A stretch of 5,747 bases of DNA from Clostridia bacterium (GCA_900757335.1 CAAENL010000169.1:1-5747), one strand, 5' to 3'. Positions 1 through 5,400 are shown, counted from the stretch's first letter. A program made the numbers and translations. The notes: a model not told the origin generated them from the letters alone.

Positions 1-1445
1 ACTTTGGGGTCTATCATCAGAAGCTTAACTTCATCGGGTTTTGCGTTATAAAGAATACTTATTATAAAAGAGTTAATACACACTGACTTACCTGAACCTG
101 TAGAACCAGCGATCAACAAATGAGGCATTTTAGCAAGATCTGCAGTCATTATCTCGCCTGAAATATCTCTTCCGAGGACAACTGTAAGTTTACTCTTCGC
201 GGAAGTAAATTTATTTGAAGAAATAAGTTCTCTCATTTTAACAACACTTACGACTTTATTGGGTATTTCGACGCCTACCGCAGCTTTTCCCGGTATCGGA
301 GCTTCTATCCGCACTCCTGAAGACGCCAAGTTAAGTGCTATATCATCTGCAAGAGTGGTTATTTTACTTATTTTTACTCCCGAAGCAGGCTGAAGTTCAT
401 AACGAGTCACCGCAGGGCCTCGACTTATATCTATAATTCTGGTTTGAACATTAAAGCTCTTTAAAATATCCACAAGCATTTTTCCGTTGTTATTTAGCTC
501 CGCGGTTATATCACCTTCGTGGGGATTATCCGATTTATTGAGTATTTCAAGAGGCGGAAATTTGTAATCTCCACCGGCAGAAACATCTTTTGAAGAATTT
601 TCGAGTTTTTGCTTCATATCTTCTTCAGACAACTCGGAAGATGTTTTTTCGGATGAATTTTCCGATTTGGTCTTTAACATAAAGTTTTCGGTGACTTTTG
701 TAATATCGTCATACTCCTTGTTTTGACGTTCTGAAGGCGTTGTTTGAACATCAAAATCAAATTTCACAGGAGTTTTTTGCTTATCTATATCCTTATTTGT
801 ATCATTATTATGACGATTTTTAAACTCTGCATTCTTATCTTCAATCTTATTTTTTATAGCTTTAGCAGGTTTGGAAAAGGCTTTGAAAAATTCTATAAGT
901 CCTGTTCCGCTCACAAACATTGTACATAAAAAAATAATTATAATATTTGTTATTCTTGCTCCAACTACGCCAAAAGCCCAAATTAACGGTGCTCCGATTA
1001 ATGCTCCGAAAATTCCCGAACTTTTATTTAGACTTCCTGATTTATATTGACTTGCTATGTAATTAAACCACTCATTTAAATTGTTTTGCTGGACTTGTCC
1101 GAATTTTGCTGAAAATACATAAAAAAGCGAACACGCAAAAATAATTGTCACAGCAGATATAATCAATTTAAATTTAGTATTTCCCGCAGACTTACCTAAA
1201 GCGTCTAGCACCGACACACAAACAAGAAGTATCGGCCACAAAAGTGAACACACACCAAACAATCCAAAAATAAAATTATGAATCCACAACCAAATATTTT
1301 CTCCCGGAACGATTATCAAAAAAAACAAAAACAAAGCTAAACTAAAGAGAATTACCGCTCCGAGAGGATTTTTTTCTTTGGTTTTTTTGCTTGTACTTTT
1401 CACGCTCTTATATTTTCCGGAAGATTTTCTTATGTTTTTTTTCAT
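1..1445 (-). CDS. ftsK: FtsK/SpoIIIE-family DNA translocase, N-terminal part (cut by window edge)
   Basis: This is a membrane-anchored, ATP-driven double-stranded DNA pump that moves chromosome ends through the division or sporulation septum. The visible 481 codons contain a basic N-terminus and hydrophobic segments near residues 28-46, 58-80, 94-111 and 145-182 (four or five membrane helices). A hydrophilic, Lys/Glu/Ser-rich linker runs to about 296, and the motor domain begins near Pro297 (FPPLEIL). Walker A is GSTGSGKS at 447-454, followed by the family's MIDPK motif just before the edge. Walker B and the DNA-reading gamma domain lie outside the window. The start is ATG at 1445, with AAAGGA 12 nt upstream, a slightly long spacing. 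It follows uppP by 17 bp on the same strand, probably as one transcript. Whether it is the vegetative FtsK or the sporulation SpoIIIE version cannot be told from this part. Family assignment is very secure. Confidence 0.96.
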   Translation of the reverse strand, partial: MKKNIRKSSGKYKSVKSTSKKTKEKNPLGAVILFSLALFLFFLIIVPGENIWLWIHNFIFGLFGVCSLLWPILLVCVSVLDALGKSAGNTKFKLIISAVTIIFACSLFYVFSAKFGQVQQNNLNEWFNYIASQYKSGSLNKSSGIFGALIGAPLIWAFGVVGARITNIIIIFLCTMFVSGTGLIEFFKAFSKPAKAIKNKIEDKNAEFKNRHNNDTNKDIDKQKTPVKFDFDVQTTPSERQNKEYDDITKVTENFMLKTKSENSSEKTSSELSEEDMKQKLENSSKDVSAGGDYKFPPLEILNKSDNPHEGDITAELNNNGKMLVDILKSFNVQTRIIDISRGPAVTRYELQPASGVKISKITTLADDIALNLASSGVRIEAPIPGKAAVGVEIPNKVVSVVKMRELISSNKFTSAKSKLTVVLGRDISGEIMTADLAKMPHLLIAGSTGSGKSVCINSFIISILYNAKPDEVKLLMIDPK

Positions 1446-1461
1446 CTCTTAATTCATTCCT

Positions 1462-2412
1462 TTATAAAGAAAATCCTGTAAAAATATTGACTCCAAGACA
1501 GTTTTCTATAATTCCTATAATCACTGCGGCCAAACCTACAATAAATGTATATACAACAAATATTATCATTTTATCGGTTTTAAGAAGCCATTTAAAAAGT
1601 TTAATAGATAAAAATCCTACAACTGCAGAAACTATCATTCCCACCACTATGGGCATTGTTTCCGCGGAAAGAGTAAATCCATCTTTAACGGCGTCTTTAA
1701 GTTCAAGTGCAGCGGCAGCTACTATTGCAGGTATACCTAGGATAAAAGAATAATCAAGAGCGGTTTGTTTGTTTACTCCTCTTAAAAGTCCTGTAGAAAG
1801 AGTCGAACCTGAACGTGATATTCCGGGGAAAATTGAAGCAACCAGCTGCGTAACACCAATCCATACCGCGTCCATAACGTTAAGACGAGTTCTTCCGTCC
1901 CAAACTCTTTTGTTATTGTTTGAATCGACGTAGGCATAACTGAATTTTGCACTCTTTCGATGATTGATTCCCATTTTTAAAAGCACACTCGTAATAAGCA
2001 ACGAAATACCTACGATTATTATATTTTTTTCGCTTGCCAATTCTTCAGCTACGCCTTTTATATTGGTACCACTTCCCGGAACAGGCATAAAAAGCATAAA
2101 GAGAGGTATTAGACCTATTATAATCATAATTACTGTATTTTTATCGCTATTTAACTTTTTAAAATCAAATTTTCCTGTAAAAACATCTCCCAAAATTCCA
2201 AAAAATGCTTTTATTAAATTCCATACGGTTTTGTAATAAACAGCTAAAACCGCTACCAAAGTTCCGATGTGGAGCATAACATTGAAAAACAAATTGTTTT
2301 CTCTTACTCCCAAAATGTGTTGAGCTAAAAGCAAATGCCCACTGCTGGAAACAGGCAAAAATTCTGTAAGACCTTGCACCGTTCCTTGAATTACCGAATC
2401 TAAAATATTCAT
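1462..2412 (-). CDS. uppP: undecaprenyl-diphosphate phosphatase (UppP/BacA)
   Basis: This integral membrane enzyme hydrolyses undecaprenyl diphosphate to undecaprenyl phosphate, recycling the lipid carrier for peptidoglycan and wall polymer synthesis. In this family it also raises tolerance to bacitracin. The 316-aa protein shows both signature regions: the (E/Q)xxxE motif with Q13 and E17, followed by PVSSSGH (20-26) with the conserved His26, and PGISRSGST (196-204) with Arg200. It is hydrophobic throughout, with segments near 44-60, 92-110, 132-147, 222-238, 254-275 and 283-303. At 316 aa it is longer than the roughly 270 aa of common homologues. The extra length is mainly a polar stretch around 113-130 and another around 150-178. 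The start is ATG at 2412 with AAGGAG at 2422-2427, 9 nt upstream. It sits between tepA and ftsK, all leftward, and is likely transcribed with ftsK. Confidence 0.96.
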   Translation of the reverse strand: MNILDSVIQGTVQGLTEFLPVSSSGHLLLAQHILGVRENNLFFNVMLHIGTLVAVLAVYYKTVWNLIKAFFGILGDVFTGKFDFKKLNSDKNTVIMIIIGLIPLFMLFMPVPGSGTNIKGVAEELASEKNIIIVGISLLITSVLLKMGINHRKSAKFSYAYVDSNNNKRVWDGRTRLNVMDAVWIGVTQLVASIFPGISRSGSTLSTGLLRGVNKQTALDYSFILGIPAIVAAAALELKDAVKDGFTLSAETMPIVVGMIVSAVVGFLSIKLFKWLLKTDKMIIFVVYTFIVGLAAVIIGIIENCLGVNIFTGFSL

Positions 2413-2463
2413 AAATATGTACTCCTTAATACTTTTAATTTCTGTTCTGACACATTAAATATA

Positions 2464-2488
2464 TGTCAAAACTCAACTTTTAATTATA
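2464..2488 (-). promoter_or_regulatory. candidate promoter elements of uppP-ftsK
   Basis: Reading leftward, TGATATAAT is a full extended -10 box (TGnTATAAT, hexamer at 2483-2488) placed about 70 bp before the uppP start. No good -35 lies 16-18 bp upstream, which is tolerable for an extended -10 promoter. A separate TTGACA at 2464-2469 on the same strand is a consensus -35 but has only a poor hexamer 17 bp downstream (AACAGA). The extended -10 is the better candidate. Either would give uppP-ftsK its own transcription start, independent of tepA. Confidence 0.5.
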
Positions 2489-2525
2489 TCAAACTTTAAA
2501 GCAAAATCATACCGTAAAGCTAAGC

Positions 2526-2568
2526 ATTTTAAAAACACAAATGCATGCTTCACGGCAGTTTTTAAAAT
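2526..2568 (-). repeat. 11-bp perfect inverted repeat after tepA, possible terminator
   Basis: The arms ATTTTAAAAAC (2526-2536) and GTTTTTAAAAT (2558-2568) are perfect reverse complements around a 21-nt loop that includes TGCATGC. It lies 15 nt beyond the tepA stop. On the minus strand the distal arm itself carries GTTTTT, so a U-rich tail is partly built into the stem. The stem is AT-rich and weak for a terminator. It could attenuate tepA transcription before the uppP promoter, or be merely an AT-rich palindrome. Confidence 0.4.
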
Positions 2569-2583
2569 ATTTGTAGGCACTGT

Positions 2584-3339
2584 TTATTTTTTCTTTTTGA
2601 GCTTGTTTTTGCTTTTCTCTTCTATGTGCCTGTAAAGGCATGCTATCGCTTCCGAAAGCGTTCCGACATTATCTATAATACCTTCTTTAACCGCTTGTTC
2701 GCCCTCGACAACCGAACCGATATCTAAAACCAATTCTTCGGTATTCATACAAAGTTCATAAAATCTTTTTTCAGATATATGAGAATTCGCAACAACAAAA
2801 TTGGCAATTCTTTTTTGCATTCTCTTAAAATATTCAAAAGATTGAGGAACTCCTACAATCGTTCCGCCGGTTCTTACGGGGTGAACAGTCATTGTAGCGG
2901 AACGAGCTATGAATGATTCATCCGCACAAACCGCCAAAGGTACTCCTATTGAATGACCTCCTCCTATTACCATCGAAACTGTAGGTTTGCTCATTCCCGA
3001 AATTAATTCTGCCATCGCAAGACCTGCTTCAATGTCTCCTCCCACGGTATTGAGAAGAAGAAGTAATCCTTCTATTTCGGGATCTTCTTCAATTGCAACA
3101 AGTTCAGGAATTACATGTTCGTATTTTGTAGTTTTATTTTCTTCAGGCAAATATGTGTGACCTTCTATTTGACCGATTATGGTTAAACAGTATATTTTCT
3201 TTTTGTTTGAAGAAGTTATTACAGAGCCAATATTTTGAATTCTTTCATATTCCTGCTCGCTTCCCGTGCCGGTAGATTCCGAAGACTTATCTTTTTTTGA
3301 TTTACTGTCTATCGTTTTTGAACTTTTTGATTCTCTCAT
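2584..3339 (-). CDS. tepA: ClpP-fold serine protease, TepA (translocation-enhancing protein) type
   Basis: This is a cytoplasmic serine peptidase of the ClpP/crotonase fold, in the branch that includes Bacillus TepA (YmfB). The 251 aa comprise a Lys/Ser/Glu-rich, probably disordered N-terminus (about 1-45), a ClpP-like domain (about 46-235) and a Lys-rich tail. Visible landmarks are NTVGGDIEAGLA (97-108, substrate-groove glycines), GHSIG (128-132) with nucleophile Ser130, and TVHPV (151-155) with His153. The Ser-His spacing of 23 is close to ClpP's 25. Asp206 is a plausible third catalytic residue, but the alignment there is gapped. No signal peptide is seen. The start is ATG at 3339 with AAGGAGTG at 3347-3354. 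In Bacillus subtilis tepA also lies close upstream of spoIIIE; here uppP sits between the two. It is not the housekeeping ClpP, which lacks this long charged N-terminus. Substrates are unknown. Confidence 0.88.
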   Translation of the reverse strand: MRESKSSKTIDSKSKKDKSSESTGTGSEQEYERIQNIGSVITSSNKKKIYCLTIIGQIEGHTYLPEENKTTKYEHVIPELVAIEEDPEIEGLLLLLNTVGGDIEAGLAMAELISGMSKPTVSMVIGGGHSIGVPLAVCADESFIARSATMTVHPVRTGGTIVGVPQSFEYFKRMQKRIANFVVANSHISEKRFYELCMNTEELVLDIGSVVEGEQAVKEGIIDNVGTLSEAIACLYRHIEEKSKNKLKKKK

Positions 3340-3429
3340 TAATTATCACTCCTTAAAAATAGTTTTCCAAAAAAATATCAAAAAATTCAATATTTTACAT
3401 TTATTTGATAAAAAAATTATAAAAAACTA

Positions 3430-3457
3430 TTGACACCATTTTATATAATGGTATTAT
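3430..3457 (+). promoter_or_regulatory. sigma-A-type extended -10 promoter of the precursor cassette
   Basis: A perfect -35 TTGACA (3430-3435), a 16-bp spacer and TATTAT (3452-3457) preceded by TGG (an extended -10, TGnTATTAT) lie about 35 bp before the first cassette gene. A second TATTAT at 3455-3460 would give a 19-bp spacer and is less likely. The elements are near consensus, so this should be a strong promoter unless repressed. It drives gene 1 and, across a 51-bp gap without a hairpin, gene 2. No convincing promoter for the divergent tepA was found in the remaining 3340-3430 stretch, which is almost pure A/T. Confidence 0.8.
3435..3452. promoter_or_regulatory. 18-bp imperfect palindrome in the promoter spacer, candidate operator
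   Basis: ACCATTTTATATAATGGT is symmetric at 8 of 9 paired positions. It fills the space between the -35 and the -10, sharing one base with each. A dyad at this place is a typical repressor site, since a bound dimer would block RNA polymerase. AT-rich dyads also arise by chance, and the TATAAT inside it (3444-3449) may simply be compositional. The regulator is not in the window. Confidence 0.35.
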
Positions 3458-3491
3458 TATATATATTACTGAAAGAAAGGAGAAGAATTTA

Positions 3492-3902
3492 ATGGTAAAC
3501 GCTCAATTGATGGAGTTAGTGAAAAAGATAGTTGAAAACCCTGAATACCAAAAAGGATTCGCAAAATGCAAAACCAAACAAGAAATGTTCGATTATTGCT
3601 CTTCCATTTGTTCAGGCTATACCCGAGAAGAATTTGATGCTTTTCTATCTGAAATACTAAAATATGCAAACTCTGAAAAGAGTGTTCCAGTGTCTGCTCA
3701 AGATTTAAAAGACGTTTCGGGTGGAGATGGATTTTCAGGAACTAAGTTTGGAATATGGTCAAAGTCAATTGAAAACGTTAGCGACAGCATGTTCCTTGTT
3801 AACACTTTTACCAAATTGGTTGTGAATAACATGAATTCTAATAACATAAAAGACATGTTAAAAAACAACTTATACACACTAAGCGAAATTGATGACCGAT
3901 GA
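3492..3902 (+). CDS. Nif11-like double-glycine leader precursor protein 1 (cargo unrecognised)
   Basis: This 136-aa protein looks like a secreted-peptide precursor. The leader (1-78) is helical and charged, with the Nif11-like signature EMFDY (31-35) followed by YTREEF (43-48). It ends SAQDLKDVSGG with GG at 77-78, the type of site cut by C39 peptidase-containing ABC exporters. The predicted cargo (79-136, 58 aa) begins DGFSGTKFGIW, is rich in Asn, Ser, Lys and hydrophobics, and has no cysteine. All three cysteines (26, 36, 40) are in the leader. I recognise no known bacteriocin or toxin family in the cargo. The start is ATG with AAAGGAG at 3476-3482, 9 nt before it, behind a strong promoter. 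It is followed after 51 bp by precursor 2. Leader homology to the next two genes is clear from aligned motifs; whether the cargo is modified is unknown. Confidence 0.8.
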   Translation: MVNAQLMELVKKIVENPEYQKGFAKCKTKQEMFDYCSSICSGYTREEFDAFLSEILKYANSEKSVPVSAQDLKDVSGGDGFSGTKFGIWSKSIENVSDSMFLVNTFTKLVVNNMNSNNIKDMLKNNLYTLSEIDDR

Positions 3903-3953
3903 CAAACTTACCCCTTACTTTAAAAACAATAATATTAAAAGGAGAGAATTAAG

Positions 3954-4445
3954 ATGAACCAAAATTTATTAAAATTTTTTGAAGATATTTCTAAGGATGA
4001 AGAAAAATTAAAAAAACTTTTTTCGTACGAAGATCTCGATGAAATGTATGATTATGCTATTTCTGAAAGTAAAGAAAATTTTACAAAAGAAGAATTTGAA
4101 GAAGGTCTCAACGGTGTAATAAGTTTGTCTGAAAGTATAAAATCAGGAGAAATAAGCAAGGAGGATTTGGAATCCGGAGAAATTGATGAAGAAATTTTGA
4201 GTAAGGTGTCCGGAGGAGCCGACCGGGAAACCCCTCACAGGTCTGCTGTCCTGGGTCTTGCCGCTATCCTTCCGTTTACTCTGAGCTTATACACAATCAT
4301 TAAAAATGCCATAGACAGCAAAAAGCAAAAGAAAGCATTGGAAGAATTTAAAAAGACAGACGAATATAAAGAACAAATGAAACTTCAAAAACTAAAAACA
4401 GACGCTGAAATATTACGGTATATGCGCGAACTGGGAATGAAATAA
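3954..4445 (+). CDS. Nif11-like double-glycine leader precursor protein 2 (membrane-active-looking cargo)
   Basis: This 163-aa protein has the same leader family: EMYDY (30-34), FTKEEF (43-48), and a GG site at 87-88 in ILSKVSGG. The leader is 10 residues longer than that of precursor 1 because of a tandem duplication (residues 64-83). The predicted cargo (89-163, 75 aa) has no cysteine. It starts ADRETPHR, has a hydrophobic, membrane-spanning-length segment at about 98-118 containing a proline (LGLAAILPF), and ends in a long Lys/Glu-rich amphipathic helix. This layout resembles unmodified membrane-active peptides in general, but no family is recognised. The first 23 cargo codons (4218-4286) are about 61% GC, against 37% in the preceding leader and about 25% just after, suggesting recent acquisition of that piece. 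The start is ATG with AAAAGGAG 9 nt before it. It is probably co-transcribed with precursor 1 and ends at the hairpin 4460-4501. Confidence 0.8.
   Translation: MNQNLLKFFEDISKDEEKLKKLFSYEDLDEMYDYAISESKENFTKEEFEEGLNGVISLSESIKSGEISKEDLESGEIDEEILSKVSGGADRETPHRSAVLGLAAILPFTLSLYTIIKNAIDSKKQKKALEEFKKTDEYKEQMKLQKLKTDAEILRYMRELGMK
4143..4202 (+). repeat. 30-bp imperfect tandem duplication inside the precursor 2 leader
   Basis: Two adjacent 30-bp units encode SGEISKEDLE and SGEIDEEILS (residues 64-83), next to the GG processing site. Precursor 3 has a single equivalent unit (NGELSEESLK). Removing one unit gives a 78-residue leader, the same length as in precursor 1, so the duplication explains the length difference. 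Confidence 0.75.
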
Positions 4446-4459
4446 TAAATTATTAATCC

Positions 4460-4501
4460 GATATAGTGTATTTAAAATTGAAAACACTATATCAGGTTTT
4501 T
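4460..4501 (+). terminator. intrinsic terminator after precursor 2
   Basis: A perfect 10-bp stem, GATATAGTGT (4460-4469) with ACACTATATC (4484-4493), closes a 14-nt loop and is followed by GG and TTTTT (4497-4501). The stem is AT-rich, so termination may be partial. It lies 14 nt after the precursor 2 stop and separates precursors 1-2 from precursor 3. Confidence 0.75.
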
Positions 4502-4515
4502 GTTCAAACAATATA

Positions 4516-4527
4516 GCTAAGTTTAGC
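4516..4527. repeat. short palindrome upstream of precursor 3
   Basis: GCTAA-GT-TTAGC is a 5-bp perfect dyad with a 2-bp centre, 33 bp before the precursor 3 start. No convincing -35/-10 pair is visible between the terminator and precursor 3 (4502-4560). This could be a regulator site or a small RNA hairpin near the ribosome binding site. It is short enough to be chance. Confidence 0.25.
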
Positions 4528-4546
4528 CAAAATATCGTAAAGCTAA

Positions 4547-4555
4547 AGAGGTGAT
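4547..4555 (+). promoter_or_regulatory. Shine-Dalgarno that fixes the TTG start of precursor 3
   Basis: AGAGGTGAT matches the extended anti-Shine-Dalgarno complement. GAGG ends 9 nt before TTG at 4561, the same spacing as for the ATG starts of precursors 1 and 2. No in-frame ATG occurs near the expected N-terminus, so TTG is the start. Confidence 0.75.
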
Positions 4556-4560
4556 GTAGG

Positions 4561-5055
4561 TTGAACGAATATGATGAAATATTGAATTGTCTTTCTGACG
4601 TTTTGAATGACGAAAATGCAAGGCGTGAATTTTATTCTATTGATAATTTTGATGACAAGTATGAATATTTTTCAAAGCTTTCAGGGAAAATTTTTTCAAA
4701 AGAGAAATTTAAAGAAGTTATTGATTTCCTCGAAGAGCAAACGAAAAAAATTAAAAATGGTGAACTTTCTGAAGAATCTTTAAAAAATATAGCCGGAGGC
4801 GAAGAGATACCTCCTATACCTATACCTGAAACAGAGCATCGGCGTTATGCTACAATTATAGGACCCGGCTCTTCTTATCTTACAGATGTTTTAGACACAG
4901 GACGTAATATAGGAGAGATTATAAATTTAATTCAACAGAAAATAAGTTATGAAACCGAAAATGAAAATTTAATAAAATTACAAGAAAAAGCAAATAAATT
5001 AAAAGCAAAATGCAACGAAAAAAGACGAAAGAAAGGTTTACCGGAAATAATGTAA
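4561..5055 (+). CDS. Nif11-like double-glycine leader precursor protein 3 (proline-rich, basic cargo)
   Basis: This 164-aa third member starts at TTG behind a good Shine-Dalgarno. Its leader (1-80) carries DKYEY (32-36), FSKEKF (45-50) and the site LSEESLKNIAGG with GG at 79-80, close to the Nif11 leader ending. The predicted cargo (81-164, 84 aa) begins EEIPPIPIPETEHRR, then a Gly/Ser turn (GPGSSY), then a long charged helix with coiled-coil-like spacing, and ends very basic (KCNEKRRKKG). Its only cysteine is Cys151; Cys10 is in the leader. ETxHR near the cargo start is shared with precursor 2. It is separated from precursor 2 by a terminator and 115 bp, with no clear promoter of its own, so it may be transcribed by read-through or from a non-consensus promoter. 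It is followed by a strong terminator. Cargo function is not recognised; processing and export after GG are inferred. Confidence 0.78.
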   Translation: MNEYDEILNCLSDVLNDENARREFYSIDNFDDKYEYFSKLSGKIFSKEKFKEVIDFLEEQTKKIKNGELSEESLKNIAGGEEIPPIPIPETEHRRYATIIGPGSSYLTDVLDTGRNIGEIINLIQQKISYETENENLIKLQEKANKLKAKCNEKRRKKGLPEIM

Positions 5056-5065
5056 ACGCATATAG

Positions 5066-5096
5066 CCCCCACACATTCATTTGTGTGGGGGTTTTT
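5066..5096 (+). terminator. strong intrinsic terminator closing the precursor cassette
   Basis: A perfect 10-bp GC-rich stem, CCCCCACACA (5066-5075) with TGTGTGGGGG (5082-5091), has a 6-nt loop and is followed by TTTTT (5092-5096). It lies 10 nt after the precursor 3 stop. There is no T run on the opposite side, so it works for the plus strand. It may still hinder transcripts arriving from rpsT, for which no separate terminator is evident. Confidence 0.93.
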
Positions 5097-5132
5097 ATGA
5101 ATATAAATTTTTTTAAAACAAAATCTACTTTT

Positions 5133-5381
5133 TTATTGAGCAGAGCATTTGCGAATGATAGCTGCTTTCTTTCTTGCGGCAGTATTCTTGTGAAGAATTC
5201 CCTTAGAAACTGATTGGTCAAGTTTTTTAAGAGCAAATTTAACTGCTTCGCCGTTTACTCCTGCTTTTTCTTCAAAAGCCGATTTTATTGCGGTTCTAAG
5301 AGCAGATTTATAAGCTTTGTTTCTTGCTGTTTTTACACATATAACTTTTACTCTTTTTTTAGCTGATTTAATGTTTGGCAT
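5133..5381 (-). CDS. rpsT: 30S ribosomal protein S20
   Basis: This is a primary 16S rRNA-binding protein of the small ribosomal subunit, needed early in 30S assembly. The 82 aa begin MPNIKSAKKRVKV and continue RNKAYKSALRTAIKSAF, the classic S20 N-terminal helices. The end HKNTAARKKAAI is the conserved C-terminal helix motif. The length is normal for Firmicutes (E. coli S20 is 87 aa). It contains two cysteines (in VICVK and KCSAQ), which is slightly unusual but harmless. The start is ATG at 5381 with AAAGGAGG at 5391-5398, 9 nt before it and immediately after the stop of the DegV-family gene, so the two are probably co-transcribed. It converges on the precursor cassette. Confidence 0.97.
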   Translation of the reverse strand: MPNIKSAKKRVKVICVKTARNKAYKSALRTAIKSAFEEKAGVNGEAVKFALKKLDQSVSKGILHKNTAARKKAAIIRKCSAQ

Positions 5382-5400
5382 TTATTATTTCCTCCTTTTA

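Noticed and set aside
3..17. MIDPK of FtsK as Walker B
   Set aside because: In this family MIDPK is a separate conserved motif; Walker B comes later and is off the window.
744..929. 61-codon open frame on the plus strand
   Set aside because: It is antisense to the ftsK linker region, has no Shine-Dalgarno, and gives a low-complexity hydrophobic product; a shadow of the real gene.
1391..1753. 120-codon open frame on the plus strand
   Set aside because: It lies antisense to the start of ftsK and the end of uppP, whose family motifs are unambiguous.
1964..2236. 90-codon open frame on the plus strand
   Set aside because: It lies entirely antisense to uppP, with an Ile/Pro-rich composition typical of reversed membrane-protein codons.
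3444..3449. TATAAT as the -10 box of the cassette promoter
   Set aside because: It is only 8 bp from the TTGACA; TATTAT at 3452 with TGG and a 16-bp spacer fits better.
3466..3669. 67-codon open frame on the minus strand
   Set aside because: It is antisense to precursor 1, would run over its promoter region and has no ribosome binding site.
3492..5055. Lanthipeptide (LanM-type) precursors
   Set aside because: The leader type would fit, but the cargos have no cysteines apart from one near the C-terminus of cargo 3, so thioether rings are not possible in cargos 1 and 2.
4919..5236. 105-codon minus-strand and overlapping 67-codon plus-strand (5010-5213) open frames
   Set aside because: They cross the strong terminator and overlap precursor 3 and rpsT in other frames; neither has a Shine-Dalgarno or a recognisable product.
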